NCBI RefSeq assembly: GCF_026914185.1
Contig: NC_070558.1
Location: forward strand, 310,001-374,000
DNA length: 64,000 nucleotides
DNA from: Puccinia triticina
Taxonomy: Eukaryota; Basidiomycota; Pucciniomycetes; Pucciniales; Pucciniaceae
Direction: 5' to 3'
Of the stretch, positions 35,304 to 48,128 are shown piece by piece. The position numbers and the translations under genes are program-made. The notes under the pieces are model-generated. The model did no database searches and was not told where the DNA came from. It saw only the letters and a list, made by a program, of their open reading frames with translations. Numbering within the stretch: the first letter of the stretch is position 1; the number at the start of each line of letters is the position of its first letter.

Positions 35304-36411
35304 CGTTCATGTTGAATGTCGAGGCTACTCTTCAACAATTCCCCCGAACGAGATAAGGACGACTCGATAGTTGTCGGATGGTGTCGATGACGATGGCGTT
35401 CTGTCTGGACATCCAGGAACCCGGTCAGTTTGTTTTGATATTAAATTTCTGACATTGCATACAATTATGCACTTTCTCTTCGCGCAGCAAGCACCGCAGT
35501 TCTGTGATGTACATACAAAAAGAAATGTATTACAATATTTTCTTGTTGGGAGCAGAGTCCAAAGACAAATTTGAAGGTGCCGGCCCTGGTCGTCCACTTC
35601 AGCCTTGTCAAACCAGCTGGTTCGTCCTCTCTCTCCCTTCCCTTAGCCACAATCCTCCTCTGTGGCCTTCGAACATCAACTGGCCGGCATGAAAACACAG
35701 GTTTTGAACGAGCCTTGCATACACGCCACCAAGTCCTTTGTACCCAGAGGGGGGACTGATGAAATTCGGGTGGTCCTCTATGCGGGGGCTTCGCGCCACT
35801 GCCCCCTGCCAGCCTCCAGGCCAGGGACCTGGGCTCAAGTTGGCTGTCCCGCAAGGACCCTCCGAAATTTGTATCGACTACAAGACATTGAAGGACTTTA
35901 ACCTTGTTGTGACCTATTATCCTACTTGGCTGCGGCTCAGCTCGGAGGAGAAGGTATCCCCCCTCTGGCTAGGCACTAGTACAATAGCATCACATTATCC
36001 ACTGCTCACGCTACAACAAAACTTAGCTCACTTATGATCCGGGAGAGCGGGAAGCTAGCAGAAAATCTCCCAGATTTTTGTGAAGGTATGTACCTATTAG
36101 ACTGGAATAGTTTTTGTCACTGCTGTCGAAAGCCTGCTGGCACTGCAGTTTGAAAACAATTGCGCCCATGATTGTGAGAATGAGAGGAGACTCTAACTTG
36201 AAATTAAGATAGCTGTATAGGCTGATCTTAAACTACACTGGAGTCGAGGCATGGTGGGCAACAACGCAGGTAACTAAGTCGACCAGATTCTGTAGAAACC
36301 TGCTCAAATATTTATGTGAGTGGAAAATCGAAAAAGGAAAGAGCTTCTCACTTTGCACCTCAACAAAATGCGAACATGAAGATGGAGATCGAAGGGGATT
36401 GAAAAATTGAT
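35304..36411. other. intergenic region
   Basis: No gene is supported. Overlapping ORFs at 35460-36040 on both strands show no protein-family signal. A GC-rich tract at 35740-35870 may be a repeat fragment. Confidence 0.4.
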
Positions 36412-38892
36412 TTACATACCATGGTTCTGTATATCATGAGGTGAAGGATCCACAGATCTTAATCCTAGGAGATCGATGAATTTATCATCTTCTGTCTGAG
36501 CTGAGCTCTGATTTGCGCTTCCAAAATCGGATTGTAGGCCGTATCCTTGATGAAAATATTCGGTTTCTAATGGGTTGGTCTGAGAGCTGTTGTTCGGCGG
36601 CTCAGTGCTCTCAGTGACCGAGGTAGGCTTCAAGTCTTCGTCGGTTCGTGTAGTTGGGCTTGTAGATCTCCTGGTGAAGTCTGAGGTAGATACGGCTCCG
36701 TCATTTAGTGTGTCAGGCTCTTTCGTGCGATCCGAATCGTGCTGACTGTAATAAGAGCCACTTTCGCTTGATGATTGATCTAGGAAGTCGCTCAGTTTAA
36801 CCCATGGCTCATCAGCTACGTTGGGGTTATGCTCGCTTTTAAACCTTTTGGAGATGAATGAGTCATCCTTGCTCGAGGAATCGACATCTGAAGGTTCATC
36901 GACCGGTTTGGAGCCCAGGTCTGTCAGTTTTTCCAGTGTCGATGAAGGTAGGAAGTTGTAGGCATTCCAAGGGAGCTCGATATTCAACGCTTTCAATCCC
37001 TCAACTTTCTGAAGACCTTGCGAGATTTTAGAGGAATTCTTTGGCCGACTGTTGTCCAATTCTTGTATCCTAAACTCGTCGAGATGGGAGGGAAGTAGTT
37101 CCTTGTGGATTTCATGTTTGCTAATGGGCGCATCGGGGACTTCAACTTTTGAGATGAAGCAAATCATTCAGTCGGATACATATGTATTTACATGAATAGA
37201 TTAATCAAAAACACTCCAATCCATATCTGTCCTCACCTGGAATCCTTTTAAGTTTTGTGTGCAGATTGGCTGCTTCTCCCGGACTTCCAAAGATTTGGTG
37301 TTCGAATCGCTGGTTGTCCCATCCTCTGTTTGCAACCAATTGATTTAAGATCTCGAAAGAACCCTCGCAGCCTTCTTTACTGTCGCCTTCTGCTGGTTCA
37401 GGTGTCAGAGAAGCTTGCAAAAGTTGATGCTCATCAAATAAACAGCTGGCCATATCCCAGTGGTTCCTCAGGTTGAAAGACGTAGATCTATTCGTATGCA
37501 AAGGCATTCGTTCGGTCCGACTAAAGAGTACTGTCTCGAATGGATTCTCTAGGTTTTCAACCTTATCCCAGTTAGTCGGGTCCGCCGAGGGGGACAGAAA
37601 CTCGATGGCAGCATCTTTTTGAACGACATCTTCAGACGGTATTGGGCTAGACGGCGGAGTACAAGATGGACGTAGAAAAGAATCTAAGAGATTTTTCGAA
37701 GTAAATGGTTTTTTAGGAATGATGTACCGCCGCATTGAGGAAAATTAAGGCTTGCCTAAATCGTTCCAAGTATCATTTGACAAGATGGGACTGCTGCATT
37801 GATGAATTTCTTCTTGTTGAAGGCTGCCGATGACCGAGTTGACGAATGCATTGGCCTGTGTATGCCACAGTTCTGCAGAGCTCGATGATTGTCTAGGCAT
37901 CAACGGCGGTGAGATTGCGTGTCGTGAAGTTTCGCTTGGCTTTTGCGTCAGAATTATATTCACAGGAAAAGAGGAACACTATCAACAAACCGATAGTATT
38001 GCCACCTATTAAGCAACAGAAGTTCACTGAGGCAGAAAGAAAGGTACCTACCAGAGTTTCTTCCAGCTCGAGCAGGTCACTATCCATCCTGATCAAAGGG
38101 GAACGAGTCCCGAAAATTTCTTCTCTCTGCAATTTGATATCTTTGATTTTTCGGTACTGTGAGGACGACAGCTGGTGTGCGGTATCTCTGAAGACAAGTA
38201 ACCAGTGATCAGTGGAATATATCTCCTGGGGTCAATGCAGACTGGATCTGTTGATAACTGACGATAATTCTTCCGGCGTTGGAATATGGATATGAGTCTC
38301 CTCACCCACAATGACGTCGTTGAAGGTCTGTTGACCATCAAGAGAAAGGTCATTCTTGATTGTTTTCGAGTCATCAGGTTGTAAACTGATAGTAGCATGA
38401 CGACGGTTCCTTTGGAGGATGTAATCGCCCATGATATGAGTGAGTTGAGGCTCGAATAACCCATCTGAAACAATACGAACCATTGGTAATGGAATATCAG
38501 TCGAGGTTGTGCATTATGACATATTTAGTTATTGTTTTGGGTACTCGCTGACCGCCCCACCAATCTGAATCGGCCAAGTCTAAATGTTGAGATGACTTGA
38601 CCGAATCGCGGAATCTTCTAGCGTAGGTTATTGGAGCTTGAGGAATGAGCCAGTTGTCCAGAAAAATTGATTCCAGTGGTTGGTGATGCTCTTGTCCAGC
38701 CTGAGCCGTGATCAGGTCTAGAGAGCTCCAGGTCTGCTTGATATCCTCATGAAGTGATTGGGATGGCGGTACGAGCTGGAAGGCGGTCGAAAAGCCCATG
38801 ACCAACTCTTCAGCGAAGTCGAATGTCCATTCTGGATCACAAGTCAGACTGTGATGGTGAGCGTATTCCAGTATCTTCGACTGGGGAGTCAT
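36412..38892 (-). CDS. uncharacterised multi-exon protein with an in-frame TAA or unrecognised intron
   Basis: I do not recognise this protein. Minus-strand coding exons run from 38892 (MTPQSKILEYAHHHS) to 38553, then from 38464 (GLFEPQLTHIMGDY), then a segment ending about 38050 (LLELEETL before GTAGGT), then 37937 (PSETSRHAIS). That last exon reaches a TAA at 37747-37745, and the same frame continues as MRRYIIPKKPFTS to about 37220. A final exon then runs to 36412. It is unlikely that two genes sit nine bases apart in the same frame. Either one gene carries a nonsense codon, or an intron of about 107 nt (GT after QCS near 37795 to the TTAG near 37689, phase 1) removes it. The C-terminal half is Ser/Asp/Glu-rich and looks disordered. 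No membrane or signal segment is seen. Confidence 0.5.
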
Positions 38893-39291
38893 CTTGTCAT
38901 TGAGCAGATGGTAGCTTCAGGGAAGGACGTGGTGAGGATTGACCGTGACCGTTCTCCTTTCTGGCTGCTGTGCTTCAAGTTACACGACTGTGCTGACTTG
39001 GGAGCTGACACATATAGTCAACTTCCCGCTTCTTGGTATTTATCATCTCCCTTTCAGCTGGGCTAGAGCCAATCGCATGTAAGTCTATGTGCCCGAGCTT
39101 TCAGCTCATTTTGTCGAGATTTCTAACCACCAGATGAATTGCTTGTTATCAACAAAAAGCTAAACGCTACAAATTGGATACAAAAAAGCTCCTGGATAGT
39201 AGCCGGTCTCATATGATACAACCGTAAACCCGATTAATCCAACGAGGAAAGTCTATGGAAGCGAAACATCAACGGGATACTGATGGCAACT
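38893..39291. other. intergenic region
   Basis: No gene is seen. It should hold the promoter of the uncharacterised gene and the 3' UTR of the acyltransferase gene, both on the minus strand. Confidence 0.4.
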
Positions 39292-40898
39292 CTAATCGAG
39301 CTTGGCTGGAAGTTTGTTGGAGGGAGGATAGAGGGCATCGCGATATACACCACATGCTCCGGACTTTCCACCTGCTTGGGCGCCCCAGCCGACAAGTCCT
39401 TTCCAATTGATCCACTCGCTCTTGAGTCCCTCTAGTAATTCATCTTTTTCCACCCATACGGCCTCGATCCAATTCTTCAATTCGCATTCGTCTTTCGGAA
39501 GTTCTGCGATCGCCCACCGTCGGGTATGGATGTGGAACTTGTATTTCGGACTCAATCTGCTCAAGCTGTTGATCGTCACCATATCCGGTGCCTTCCCAAA
39601 TCCTTTTGGCCCGTTGTAAGCCAAAGTTACGTCTGAGAGAAGGGAAAAGTAGAGCAGGCACCGTCAGGATCAATGGTGCACATCCGAGAACTTCTTTTTT
39701 GTGGGGTAAAAGGACGCACCATAAACATGTGTTACTTGGCTATTACGTAGCTCTTTAATTGGTGAAAAAAGTGATAGGACATATAATAAGCTTTCAAATC
39801 GCTTTCAGGCATCCAAATCTAATGTGAGCCGATACGTACCTCTCACGGCGGCTATAAAGCCTTTGGTGCGAGCTGCAAGCAGGTTGTTTAAAACTTTCTT
39901 CCCATCGTCTCTGCAATATTTCTGACTCTACAAAACCGAAAGGAAAAATGAATAGAAAGTATGTAAATGTAAGTTTCAAATCATTCAGTGACATCAAATC
40001 ACCAGGAAAAACAGGAAAAGGAACGGCAGCGAAATACTTACCTTTTCTAGTTTTTCAGGGGTTAGCCTAGTACCTTCGAGGAAGCTCACTAGCCATACTT
40101 TTTTACCGATCCCCGGAGGCTGTTTCAATCCTTTGAAAGCTTGACTTATTGAGTCGGAATCCTTCAACCAATCCCTGGTCACCATTACCATTCCTATTAA
40201 CTAATCAACCCCGGAAAATACTGTTGATCAGAATTTCAATAGTTGCACCAAGTGGTGCGCAGTAAAAGATGACAAGAAAAACAGACGTGGTCGAAGCATC
40301 GAGTCTCGTGTGCCAATTCTCTTGTAAATATGTACTTACATACATACTCCAGCCAAAGATTGGTAGTTGCCACTTTAGATCCGACTTGACAAACCATCGT
40401 CCGTAAGGTAACATTTTTTTTCGTCCCGCAAGCCCATTCTGGACGTTCAGGACCCCAAATACAAATCATCAGTCGAGCTCTTCCCTCATTATTTCTCAAA
40501 GAGAGAGAGGGCTTACAATCAAGTAAAAATCAGAATACGACAAGTGATTTGCTGGATAAGGCCATTGATCAATATGAGAAGCGTCAGCAATTATGCCGCA
40601 CTGAAGAATCTCGAAGGGGTGAAGACGAGTACTGACCGACGACGATTGCATTCTCATTGGGAGGTATCACATCACCAGAGAAGGTGATCGCAGCGCCATG
40701 ACGGTGTTCGAAGACGTACTGCATTCGGTTCCATAAGAAGAAGGCAATATGCGAATTGATCGTGTACGCCAGTAGTTCATCAAAGGGCATGATGAGGATC
40801 GATGTCACGATAAATAGTAGATTGGCGACCAGACATATGAGGAAGAACCATCCAAAGTAGAACACCAATCGGATTACGGGGTGGATCTCTATTCCCAT
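39292..40898 (-). CDS. LCLAT/CST26-type 1-acyl-glycerophosphate acyltransferase
   Basis: Seven exons encode 338 residues: 40898-40637, 40551-40517, 40438-40340, 40200-40042, 39927-39840, 39752-39720 and 39632-39292. All junctions keep frame. The N-terminus has one or two membrane segments (VFYFGWFFLICLVANLLFIV). The catalytic HX4D box appears as NHLSYSDFYLI across the first junction (His about 90, Asp about 95). The acceptor-binding FPEGTR box appears as SFLEGTRLT (about 170-178), with Phe-Leu replacing Phe-Pro. GRWFVKSDLKWQLPIFGW and RTKGFIAAV are also typical, as is HVYDVTLAY near the C-terminal domain. Members of this PlsC branch remodel lysophospholipids, including lysophosphatidylinositol and lysocardiolipin, at ER and lipid-droplet membranes. 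Exact substrate cannot be told. Confidence 0.9.
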
Positions 40899-41267
40899 CT
40901 TGAAAAGCTGGCCCGTCTGTGAAGTCCGATTGTTTTGCGTGGAAGTACTTGAGTTTCGGTTGGTTAAATTCGTTGGGGGATGGGTGGTTGTCGTTTATAT
41001 GTACCCAAAGCAGACGGTTGCGAACTGTTGCGAATCACTGCAATCCGTTTGCATGTAAGCCCATATGTATGTACTTGGAGTATGGCTTTGTAGATCTATG
41101 GAGCTTGATTTAAGTCCATAATTGCTGTCTCGGATCGGCGACGAAGTTAAGCCCCCCTCGGAGCCGGGGCAGGGCCACCTCCTCTGCAAACACTCGCCCG
41201 CTGGCTGAACCCTTCCAAACCACACTGTCGGAGTAATAGACTCATCAGGAACCCACGCAAGCTGCAG
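40899..41267. other. divergent intergenic/promoter region
   Basis: This interval separates the acyltransferase (-) and PEX13 (+) start codons and presumably drives both. A 5S-rRNA-like fragment cgacgaagttaagc at 41138-41151 was considered and rejected. Confidence 0.4.
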
Positions 41268-42940
41268 ATGGCCGTCTCTCCGCCCAAGCCATGGGAGCGT
41301 GGGACCACCAACAACACGAACAGTTCCTCACTCCCAAGTCAGACGACTACCGGCTCCTCATCATCCAACGGAGCCACCGAGCAGCCGGACGCACCGAGCT
41401 TACCCCCCAGGCCATCCAACTTATTCGATTCGAACTCAACCTCACTCCAACCCTCTAGCAGCTCATTCAACCCGGCCGGTGCGTCTCATCAGTCCAAGAG
41501 CTCAGAGCTGACAAGTCGCTAATCACCCCACTTCGTCCTGATCGCCACCCAGGTTATTCCTCGTCGTTTTCTGGTGGCAGCCCCGTAAGATGTTTTGGCT
41601 TTTTTTTTGTTCTTGTAACTATTCTTCCTGATCTTTCTGTTGAGGTTTTCTTGTCCTGCATCAATACACAGTATTCATCCAGATATGGAGGAGGCTACGG
41701 CGTGTCGTCGGGCTATGGTGGCTATGGCGGTTATTCGAGAATGGGCGGGCTCGGTTCGTACGGTGGAATGAGCTCATACGGGGGAGGGTATGGTGGCTAC
41801 GGTGGCGGGATGGGCTACGGTGGTCTAGGTGGATACGGTGGGATGGGCGGGTATGGCGGATTGAACAACCAGATGGGCCAGATGGGTATCAATGGTCCAG
41901 TTGATCCGTCTATGATCCAGCCGACTCTCAGCCAAACACTTGCCAATTCAACTCAGTCCACCTTCCAACTCCTCGAATCGCTCGTCATGGCCTTCTCTGG
42001 CTTCAGTCAACTCTTGGAATCAACCTTCATGATGACCCATTCGAGCTTCTTCACCTTCATCCAACTGATCGAACAATTCAACCTCTTCAAATTCAGCATC
42101 GGCAAGATCTTGAGCTTGTTCGATCTGCTCAAATGGGCCAAAGGTGTCATCACCGGCACCAACCACTCATCAGATCAAAACCCATGGTCGGATACTTTCA
42201 AAAACTTTGACCCGAGGAACTTGTCTGGCTCTCCCGAAGGTAATAAAGGAACACAGACGCCCCGGCCATCCAGAAAACCGATCGTAATCTTCTTTCTGAC
42301 GGTGTTCGGGATCCCCTATCTGATGAACAAGCTCGTCCGATCAATTATCAACAAACAAAAACAACGACAAGCTGCCTTCCCTCCAAACCCATTAAACCCT
42401 TCAATATCACCCGAACAGCAAGTCACACTCTCAGTCGATCCTAGCAAACTGACGTTCGTCAAAGCGATTCATCCTTATCATCCTATCACCCGAGATGATG
42501 ATATCAACCAGCTCAATCCGGCCGAGAAGGAGTTGAAGTTTGAGAAAAACGAGGTGATTGCAGTCCTCCTACCGATGACGATCGAAGAAAGACGGTCGAT
42601 AGGCTGGTGGAAAGGCCGAACGAGGGACGGTCGGATTGGCTGGTTCCCGAAGAATTATGTCGAAGAAATCATCATCAACCCTTCCTCAACCCCATCGCCA
42701 CCTCCCCAACAACAACAACAGACCGCCCAAAATCACAGCAAACCGAACCGAACTGTTCAATTTGATGACCAGAAATTCCCTCAAAACGGGCCCACTAAGC
42801 CAGACCAGGACCTTCTCCAAAAAGATACTCAGCACACCCCCAAACTTCAAAAAGAAACTGATGATCTTGAACCGGAAGATCGTCCAACGCAACAGCAGAA
42901 TCAGCGACAAAGGTTGGGCATGGCTACGATGAAATACTGA
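41268..42940 (+). CDS. PEX13: peroxisomal membrane protein PEX13
   Basis: Exons 41268-41478, 41553-41584 and 41672-42940 join in phases 1 and 0 to give 503 residues. The N-terminus is rich in Ser, Pro and Asn (PPKPWERG is the typical opening). A Gly/Tyr-rich region with YGGYGGYSRMGG-like repeats follows at about 82-150; it resembles the YG-rich phase-forming segment described for Pex13. Two hydrophobic helical segments (about 175-200 and 280-300, KPIVIFFLTVFGIPYLM) span or embed in the peroxisomal membrane. A C-terminal SH3 domain at about 348-420 is clear (GWWKGRTRDGRIGWFPKNYVEE). Pex13 docks the Pex5 receptor with Pex14 and forms the import pore. A Gln/Pro-rich tail follows the SH3 domain. 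The gene is intact. Confidence 0.95.
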
Positions 42941-43612
42941 ACGCTATCTTTCCCTCAAATCATTCCCCATTTCCTGTCGTTCCCAATCACGCGCCTTTTT
43001 TCCCCCGATGTATCAATCTTATTCAAAGGTTGCATTCATCATTCGCAGACGTTCTATTTTTTTTTTTGGGGGGGGGGGTGATTGATACAAGATTATTTTT
43101 CTATTTCTATTTCTATAGTCCAATCTTTTAATTTTTGAGGGGGTAGGGGGATAAGAAACTTTTTCTTTTTTTCGACCAACTTGTTTCTATTTATTTATGT
43201 ATTTTTTTTGTAAACAAACTCACTCTTGACTGACTGTGTAGTACTTTATCTTTGGTGAATGTTTTTTTTCCCTCATGCCAGACGACCAATACATGCTCAA
43301 AAAACAAAAGAAAAGAAATTGTGTACTGTCAAGAGAAGCTGGCTCAAGCAGAAAAACTCCTCGCGACCACTCAACCGAGGTGCTTCTGACATCATAGTGC
43401 AGGACAAGATGATACATAGGAACGAAGTTTCTCTGGAACATGGCTCATCCAGCTAGAATGCTTCGAGCTGTCCTTTCCTGTGTCTTGTGGATATGTTGGG
43501 AAGAATTTTGGAGATGTTGTGACAGGTCGATGGGCTTTCACGCCCAGCCAGACAGGAGCAAGCCAACAACAGCCCCACTGCAAGCCATCCCCCACCCCAA
43601 CAACAACCAGCC
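42941..43612. other. PEX13 3' region and intergenic DNA
   Basis: T-rich and G-rich homopolymer runs (43062-43078) follow the PEX13 stop. No gene is seen before the next start at 43613. Confidence 0.4.
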
Positions 43613-45235
43613 ATGGACATCTCAGCATACGAACCCATCCCATCCAGCTCCAGAATCAACCCCAGACCACCACCACCATCATCAGCACCATCCAACAAGC
43701 TCATCAGCTCCATCGCAACCATCCCACACACCCAGCTGGACACCGAAACATGCTCGCTCCTAGGCCCATTCTCCATCCTCATCCAAGCCATCATGGCCTT
43801 GATCATCCTCGCCAGCTTGCTCTACAAGCGGCACAGGGAGAAACCCAAACGTCCGTCCCTCCTCAAAGACTAAATGACTTCCCAATCTGATCTACCAATT
43901 TCTTGGCCCTGCAGGAAAATATCGTATCTGGACTGCAGACGTTTCCAAACAGGTTTTAGGACAAGCCTTCGTTCACATGCTCAACATCTTCATATCTGGT
44001 GAGCTTTCTTTCATTCTCCGACACAAAATATGTGCTCAAAACAATAATCTAACCACCAAATCTTGAACAATACAGATTCAATGGCATCCTTGCCGTCAAA
44101 AGGGAACCCATGCGCCCTCTATTTTATGAACATCTTCATAGATACCACCATTGGGGTCTTTGTACTCTTTCTGGCCCTGAACACGATCACCAAATTGGTT
44201 TGCAAAACCTTGAGGAGAACGCCCTCGAGCCTCGGACTGTCCTCCGGAACCTATCCCCACCCATTCTTAATGTCCTGGGTCAAGCAGATCTCAATCTATT
44301 TCCTCGGTCTCGTTATCCTCAAGTTATTTGTCATCGGCTTATTTTGGCTCGGCGGAGAGGCATTGGTCAAGTTCGGGAACGGCGTCATCGAAGGAATCAG
44401 TCATGACCCGAAGATCCAGATCCTCATGGTCGTCATGGTTGGCCCGACGATCTTAAACGTCTTACAATTCCTACTGATCGACTCCTTCATCAAACATAAA
44501 CCGAGTCTCAATCCTGAAGAACTCGAACCCGAGGATGGCCGGCGGTTCCTAAGCGGAGAGTCGGACCTAGACTCGGATGATCAGGACGACGAGGAGGATG
44601 ACGATAACGAGAACGGGCGAAAGCCTCGAGGACTGCCCAATAATGGGGACCAAGACCGGGTGGTGCGGAAGAAGAAAGACTTCCAGAACGATCGCTCGAC
44701 TAGCCATCATCACACTGGACTCTCCAACCCTAGCAACCTGCGCGGATCCCTATCATCCGTGGCTGCCGACGTACAAAACCCGCATTCATACCCTCCCAGG
44801 ACCTCACACCCCGAGACTCGCGAACGAAGCAGTCTCTCAACCGAGCGTCTTGATCTTACCAAGACCGTCGAAACTAGAGGCCACCAATCGATTCTTTTCG
44901 CCACTGTTCAGCCATCCAGTCCATCGCAAGTCTCCGATGGAACCGAATCAACATTAAAACCGGACCATCCGTCGTCTTCCACTGACGACTCCTTCAAGCC
45001 ATCCAAGCATCTGCAAGGTCGACAATCACCACCTCGCATCCGTCCAGATCGTCCCGCTCACAACCGAAACACCCTTTCCTGCTCCAGTCCCACTGAACTC
45101 AAAACTGGCTTCGACGTCCGTCATCTCAGCCAACTTCCTTACACTGCCACCGCCATCTCGGCTGCCCCATTATCTACCCACCGGATCGACCGTCTTCGTC
45201 ACTACCATCCGACTCTTAATCATTCCGTCTATTGA
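43613..45235 (+). CDS. STIMATE/YPL162C-family vacuolar or ER membrane protein
   Basis: Exons 43613-43850, 43915-43998 and 44076-45235 are joined in phase 1 to give 493 residues. The conserved core runs from CSLLGPFSILIQAIMALIIL (first membrane helix) through RKYRIWTADVSKQVLGQAFV and HMLNIFISD to three further helices (GVFVLFLALNTITKLV, ISIYFLGLVILKLFVIGLFW, and ILMVVMVGPTILNVLQFLL). This is the STIMATE/TMEM110 fold; the human member regulates STIM-Orai calcium entry at ER-plasma membrane contacts, and the yeast relative is vacuolar. The tail of about 230 residues is acidic, then Ser/Pro/His-rich, and looks disordered. The first donor is GTCCGT, a less usual form. Its specific role in rusts is unknown. 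Confidence 0.85.
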
Positions 45236-46070
45236 TTTCTTCTCCTTCTTCTCCCCATTGGCGGTCATAGATTTTGATTGGTTTGAAAACAATGCTATTT
45301 TTTTTAAGAGACGTTAGACAAAACAAAAGTACTTCGGTGCTTGTAAATATGTACATTTTCATCTTAATCTAGATTCTTATGTACGCATTCATGTATACAT
45401 TCATCAACTGTAATTTCCTTCTCGTTTCTTTCTTCCTCCTCCAAAAGCCAAAAGCCAAAAAACTGACCTAGAAGGTTGTTCTGCATCTGATCATAGTAGA
45501 AGTTATATGCAAGTCTATGCAAGTGTTGCATAGGACACAGAGTTAAAGATTACTTCATTATGTAGAGAGTGTGTAACTGAGAATGGCAATGGTCTGGCTG
45601 AGGGATGGAAGCAGCATCTACTGTAAGAAATTGTGAAGGCTGAACAACCCTGGTAATTGGCTGTTCTTGTGTAAGTCCAGCTTGAACCCCAAGAGGACAG
45701 CTGAATAAACTCGGTAAATCAGCAGAAAATATCATGTAGCTCACCCGCCGGAGTCGCAACAGTTGAGGAATCACATTTTCTTCTACTTCTTGTGGATCAA
45801 AGATGGAATTTATCACCATGGAGACTGCTCTAGGATTGTAGGAGGCACCATCCCAAACATCATTATCGTCAAGCCGATCATGAGTTCCAAACTGAGTGAA
45901 CCAAGAATGATAAGAACAATAGAATTCCTCAGAGGTTTTTTTTGAGAAAAACTATCTGTATTATTCCGTGTCTACTGGCGAGGTTTCATCGACTGAAAAA
46001 GAGATGAAGAAATGATTTCCTCAAACAGCAAGCACAAGAGGATTTTAGAAAGCGTAGTGGAAAATGGAGG
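45236..46070. other. convergent intergenic region
   Basis: This lies between the 3' ends of the STIMATE-family gene (+) and TAD3 (-). No gene is supported; short ORFs at 45550-45945 have no protein-family signal. Confidence 0.45.
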
Positions 46071-47493
46071 CTAAGCGTCAAAGAATGTGTTCAACAGATG
46101 GTCCGCAGGAGAAGGATCGGAAAGGTTGCGAGGGATTTTGAGCTTCCAGACAAAGTATTTATGGTTCAGGCCGTCCTGTTCGTGAACGTTGTAGACAGAA
46201 CCGCAGCCGCCAGAGCCTGGGGAGGGGAGGAGGAAAAAGAGATGTTTGATGCGACTGTGAAGAAGAGCCATGGCGCAGAGAAGACAGGGCTCGTGGGTGA
46301 GGAAGACGACCTGATTGGTGAGCAGGTAGGGTACCGGATGAAGCGCTGTCTCAGGTCTCCTCGGCTGGGCCAGGTCCCGTGACGAGACGACACTAGTTAG
46401 TTCCACAACGGCGTGTCTGAGAGGGTTGGCGGTCGAGCTCCGGGCGTCAGTGGCGGTGAGCAGGATCGGGTTCTCTACCGTCCCGTGCTGGTGCTTGGAC
46501 TGTGGGATGCTGATCACTAGATGGGCCAGCTCTTCCGGCGGGTCCAGCGAGTAGCTCGACACCGCAGCTCCGACACCGACCTCGCCTGCTTCCAGCTTAG
46601 ATTTCAGCGCGAGCTCGGCCACTAGACGGGCCTGTGTCAAGAGCCAGCTAATCTCCGCGACGGACCATCGACGCTGCAGGATGCGTTGGTTGGCCTTCAT
46701 CGTCGCCGACATCATGTTCATCTGGGCCGTCTCATCAAGCTCCACCACCGGCCACCCTGCCGGGTTTATCATCCGTTCCCCTTCACTATCTTTCGGGCCA
46801 TCTCCGTGCGCTTGGCTCCAGTGGTGCTCGCATAGCGTTCGCTTCGAGGGTACCCGGATCCGGTACGGCGTCGAGTGCTCAAGCAGCACGCGTAAGACTG
46901 GGTGTTTGTACAGCTTTTCTGTCAATTCCTGGAACGTTATCGAGCTTTCTTTTGCCAGGAGGATCGAAATTCGATTCTCCGATCGTCTGCCTCCTTCATC
47001 ATCCTAAACCAAACCAACCATATCAAACGGGGAAACATAAAATGAATCAACCAAAGATATCCAACATCACGAGGGAAGATCCGTTTCATCTTTCCCACAT
47101 ACCTACAGATTCATCAAGGTGATTGCGTGTTATGGGTTTGATAGATTTCAGATGTTTGATGGCTTCCCTATCGCTCTCGTTCCGGTTGAGATATATATTT
47201 GCTCTGATGAACTGAAAAAGGGTCGAGATGAACTTGGAGTGATCGCAATCGATTATCCACACCTTGAAGAAGTTTTCCCCTCCTGCTAGCTTGCCGTTCG
47301 CCGAGTTACGGTGTGTCGAGAATGGGTTCTGTTGGGTGATTAGCTCGAACGGGAAAAACTCTTCGTTTTCTGCTGAGTTGGTCTTTCCGGATGGGCGGTC
47401 GACTAGGTTCTGACGATATCCATCGATTATCTGAATTACTTGCTCTAGTCGTTCCTTCTGCTCTTGGTCTTCCTTGCTCCACGTCGAAGTCAT
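46071..47493 (-). CDS. TAD3: tRNA-specific adenosine deaminase subunit TAD3/ADAT3
   Basis: Exons 47493-47107 and 47003-46071 join in phase 0 across a 103-nt intron to give 439 residues. I chose MTSTWSKED as the start; an upstream in-frame Met at 47541 is possible. The C-terminal cytidine-deaminase-like domain carries the zinc ligands as HAVVE (His) and HEPCLLCAMALLHSR (two Cys). The catalytic Glu of the HAE motif is replaced by Val, as is typical of the non-catalytic TAD3 subunit. GGCGSVYNVHEQDGLNHKYFVW matches the family's C-terminal signature in part. TAD3 pairs with TAD2 to convert A34 to inosine in tRNA anticodons, an essential step for decoding. The gene is divergent from PPT1. Confidence 0.95.
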
Positions 47494-48128
47494 CTTGATG
47501 GCTTGTGCTATGTGAACCGTATTCGAAAAAAGGGCATGCATTTTGCTCGGCCGGTGACAGGCTCTGAACAGCCTCTTTCGCTTTAGCCCCGGGCGCATGT
47601 CACACACCCGCCAGGTCCCGCGTGATTCTGCCGGCACCGATCATCGATTTCACATTCGGGCGACCTTGCGGGTGCAATTCGTCGGCTTGGCACCGTCCGA
47701 TCCCGCCGGATTCGGCTGGCGGTCCGGCGATGGGAGGAAAAGCTGTCGGCCCGACCCTGACGCCGGCACAGGGGGTCGGATCGACTCCGGCGTCAGGCTT
47801 GCCTATCGGTCGGGCTCCCCCGGGCGGCATCACCTCATGCGATTCCGGCCTCCCCCTCTGCCTCATGGCACCGAGAGGAGCAAGCCAAAATTCAATCTGT
47901 CTCCACCGGTCTAGATACATCAACAGTCAAGGTTGGTCTAGGGCCTGGGCCTACAAGGCGACGGGTTGGTGGTGCTGCGGCAGGCGGTCTAGTTCAATAT
48001 GCAATTCGGCTATTCAATTTGGCCCGGTGAATTTCAGCCGGGTCGCTGGTCAGTGGTGGCCGGCGGGAAAGGAAAAGGCCATCATCAGTGAGAGCACATC
48101 GGGCTTGAACACCAGCGAAATAACAAAG
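47494..48128. promoter_or_regulatory. GC-rich divergent region between TAD3 and PPT1
   Basis: This interval is distinctly GC-rich. It includes a perfect 11-bp inverted pair cctgacgccgg/ccggcgtcagg (about 47757-47791) nested inside a cggcccgacc/tcggtcggg pair, so a stem-loop can form. It probably holds both promoters. No gene is seen, although a long open plus-strand frame crosses it. Confidence 0.4.

Noticed and set aside
41130..41220. Possible 5S rRNA gene (gacgaagttaagcccc resembles the 5S core)
   Set aside because: Only about 14 bases agree; the flanking 5S stems and the fungal 5S start and end sequences are absent.
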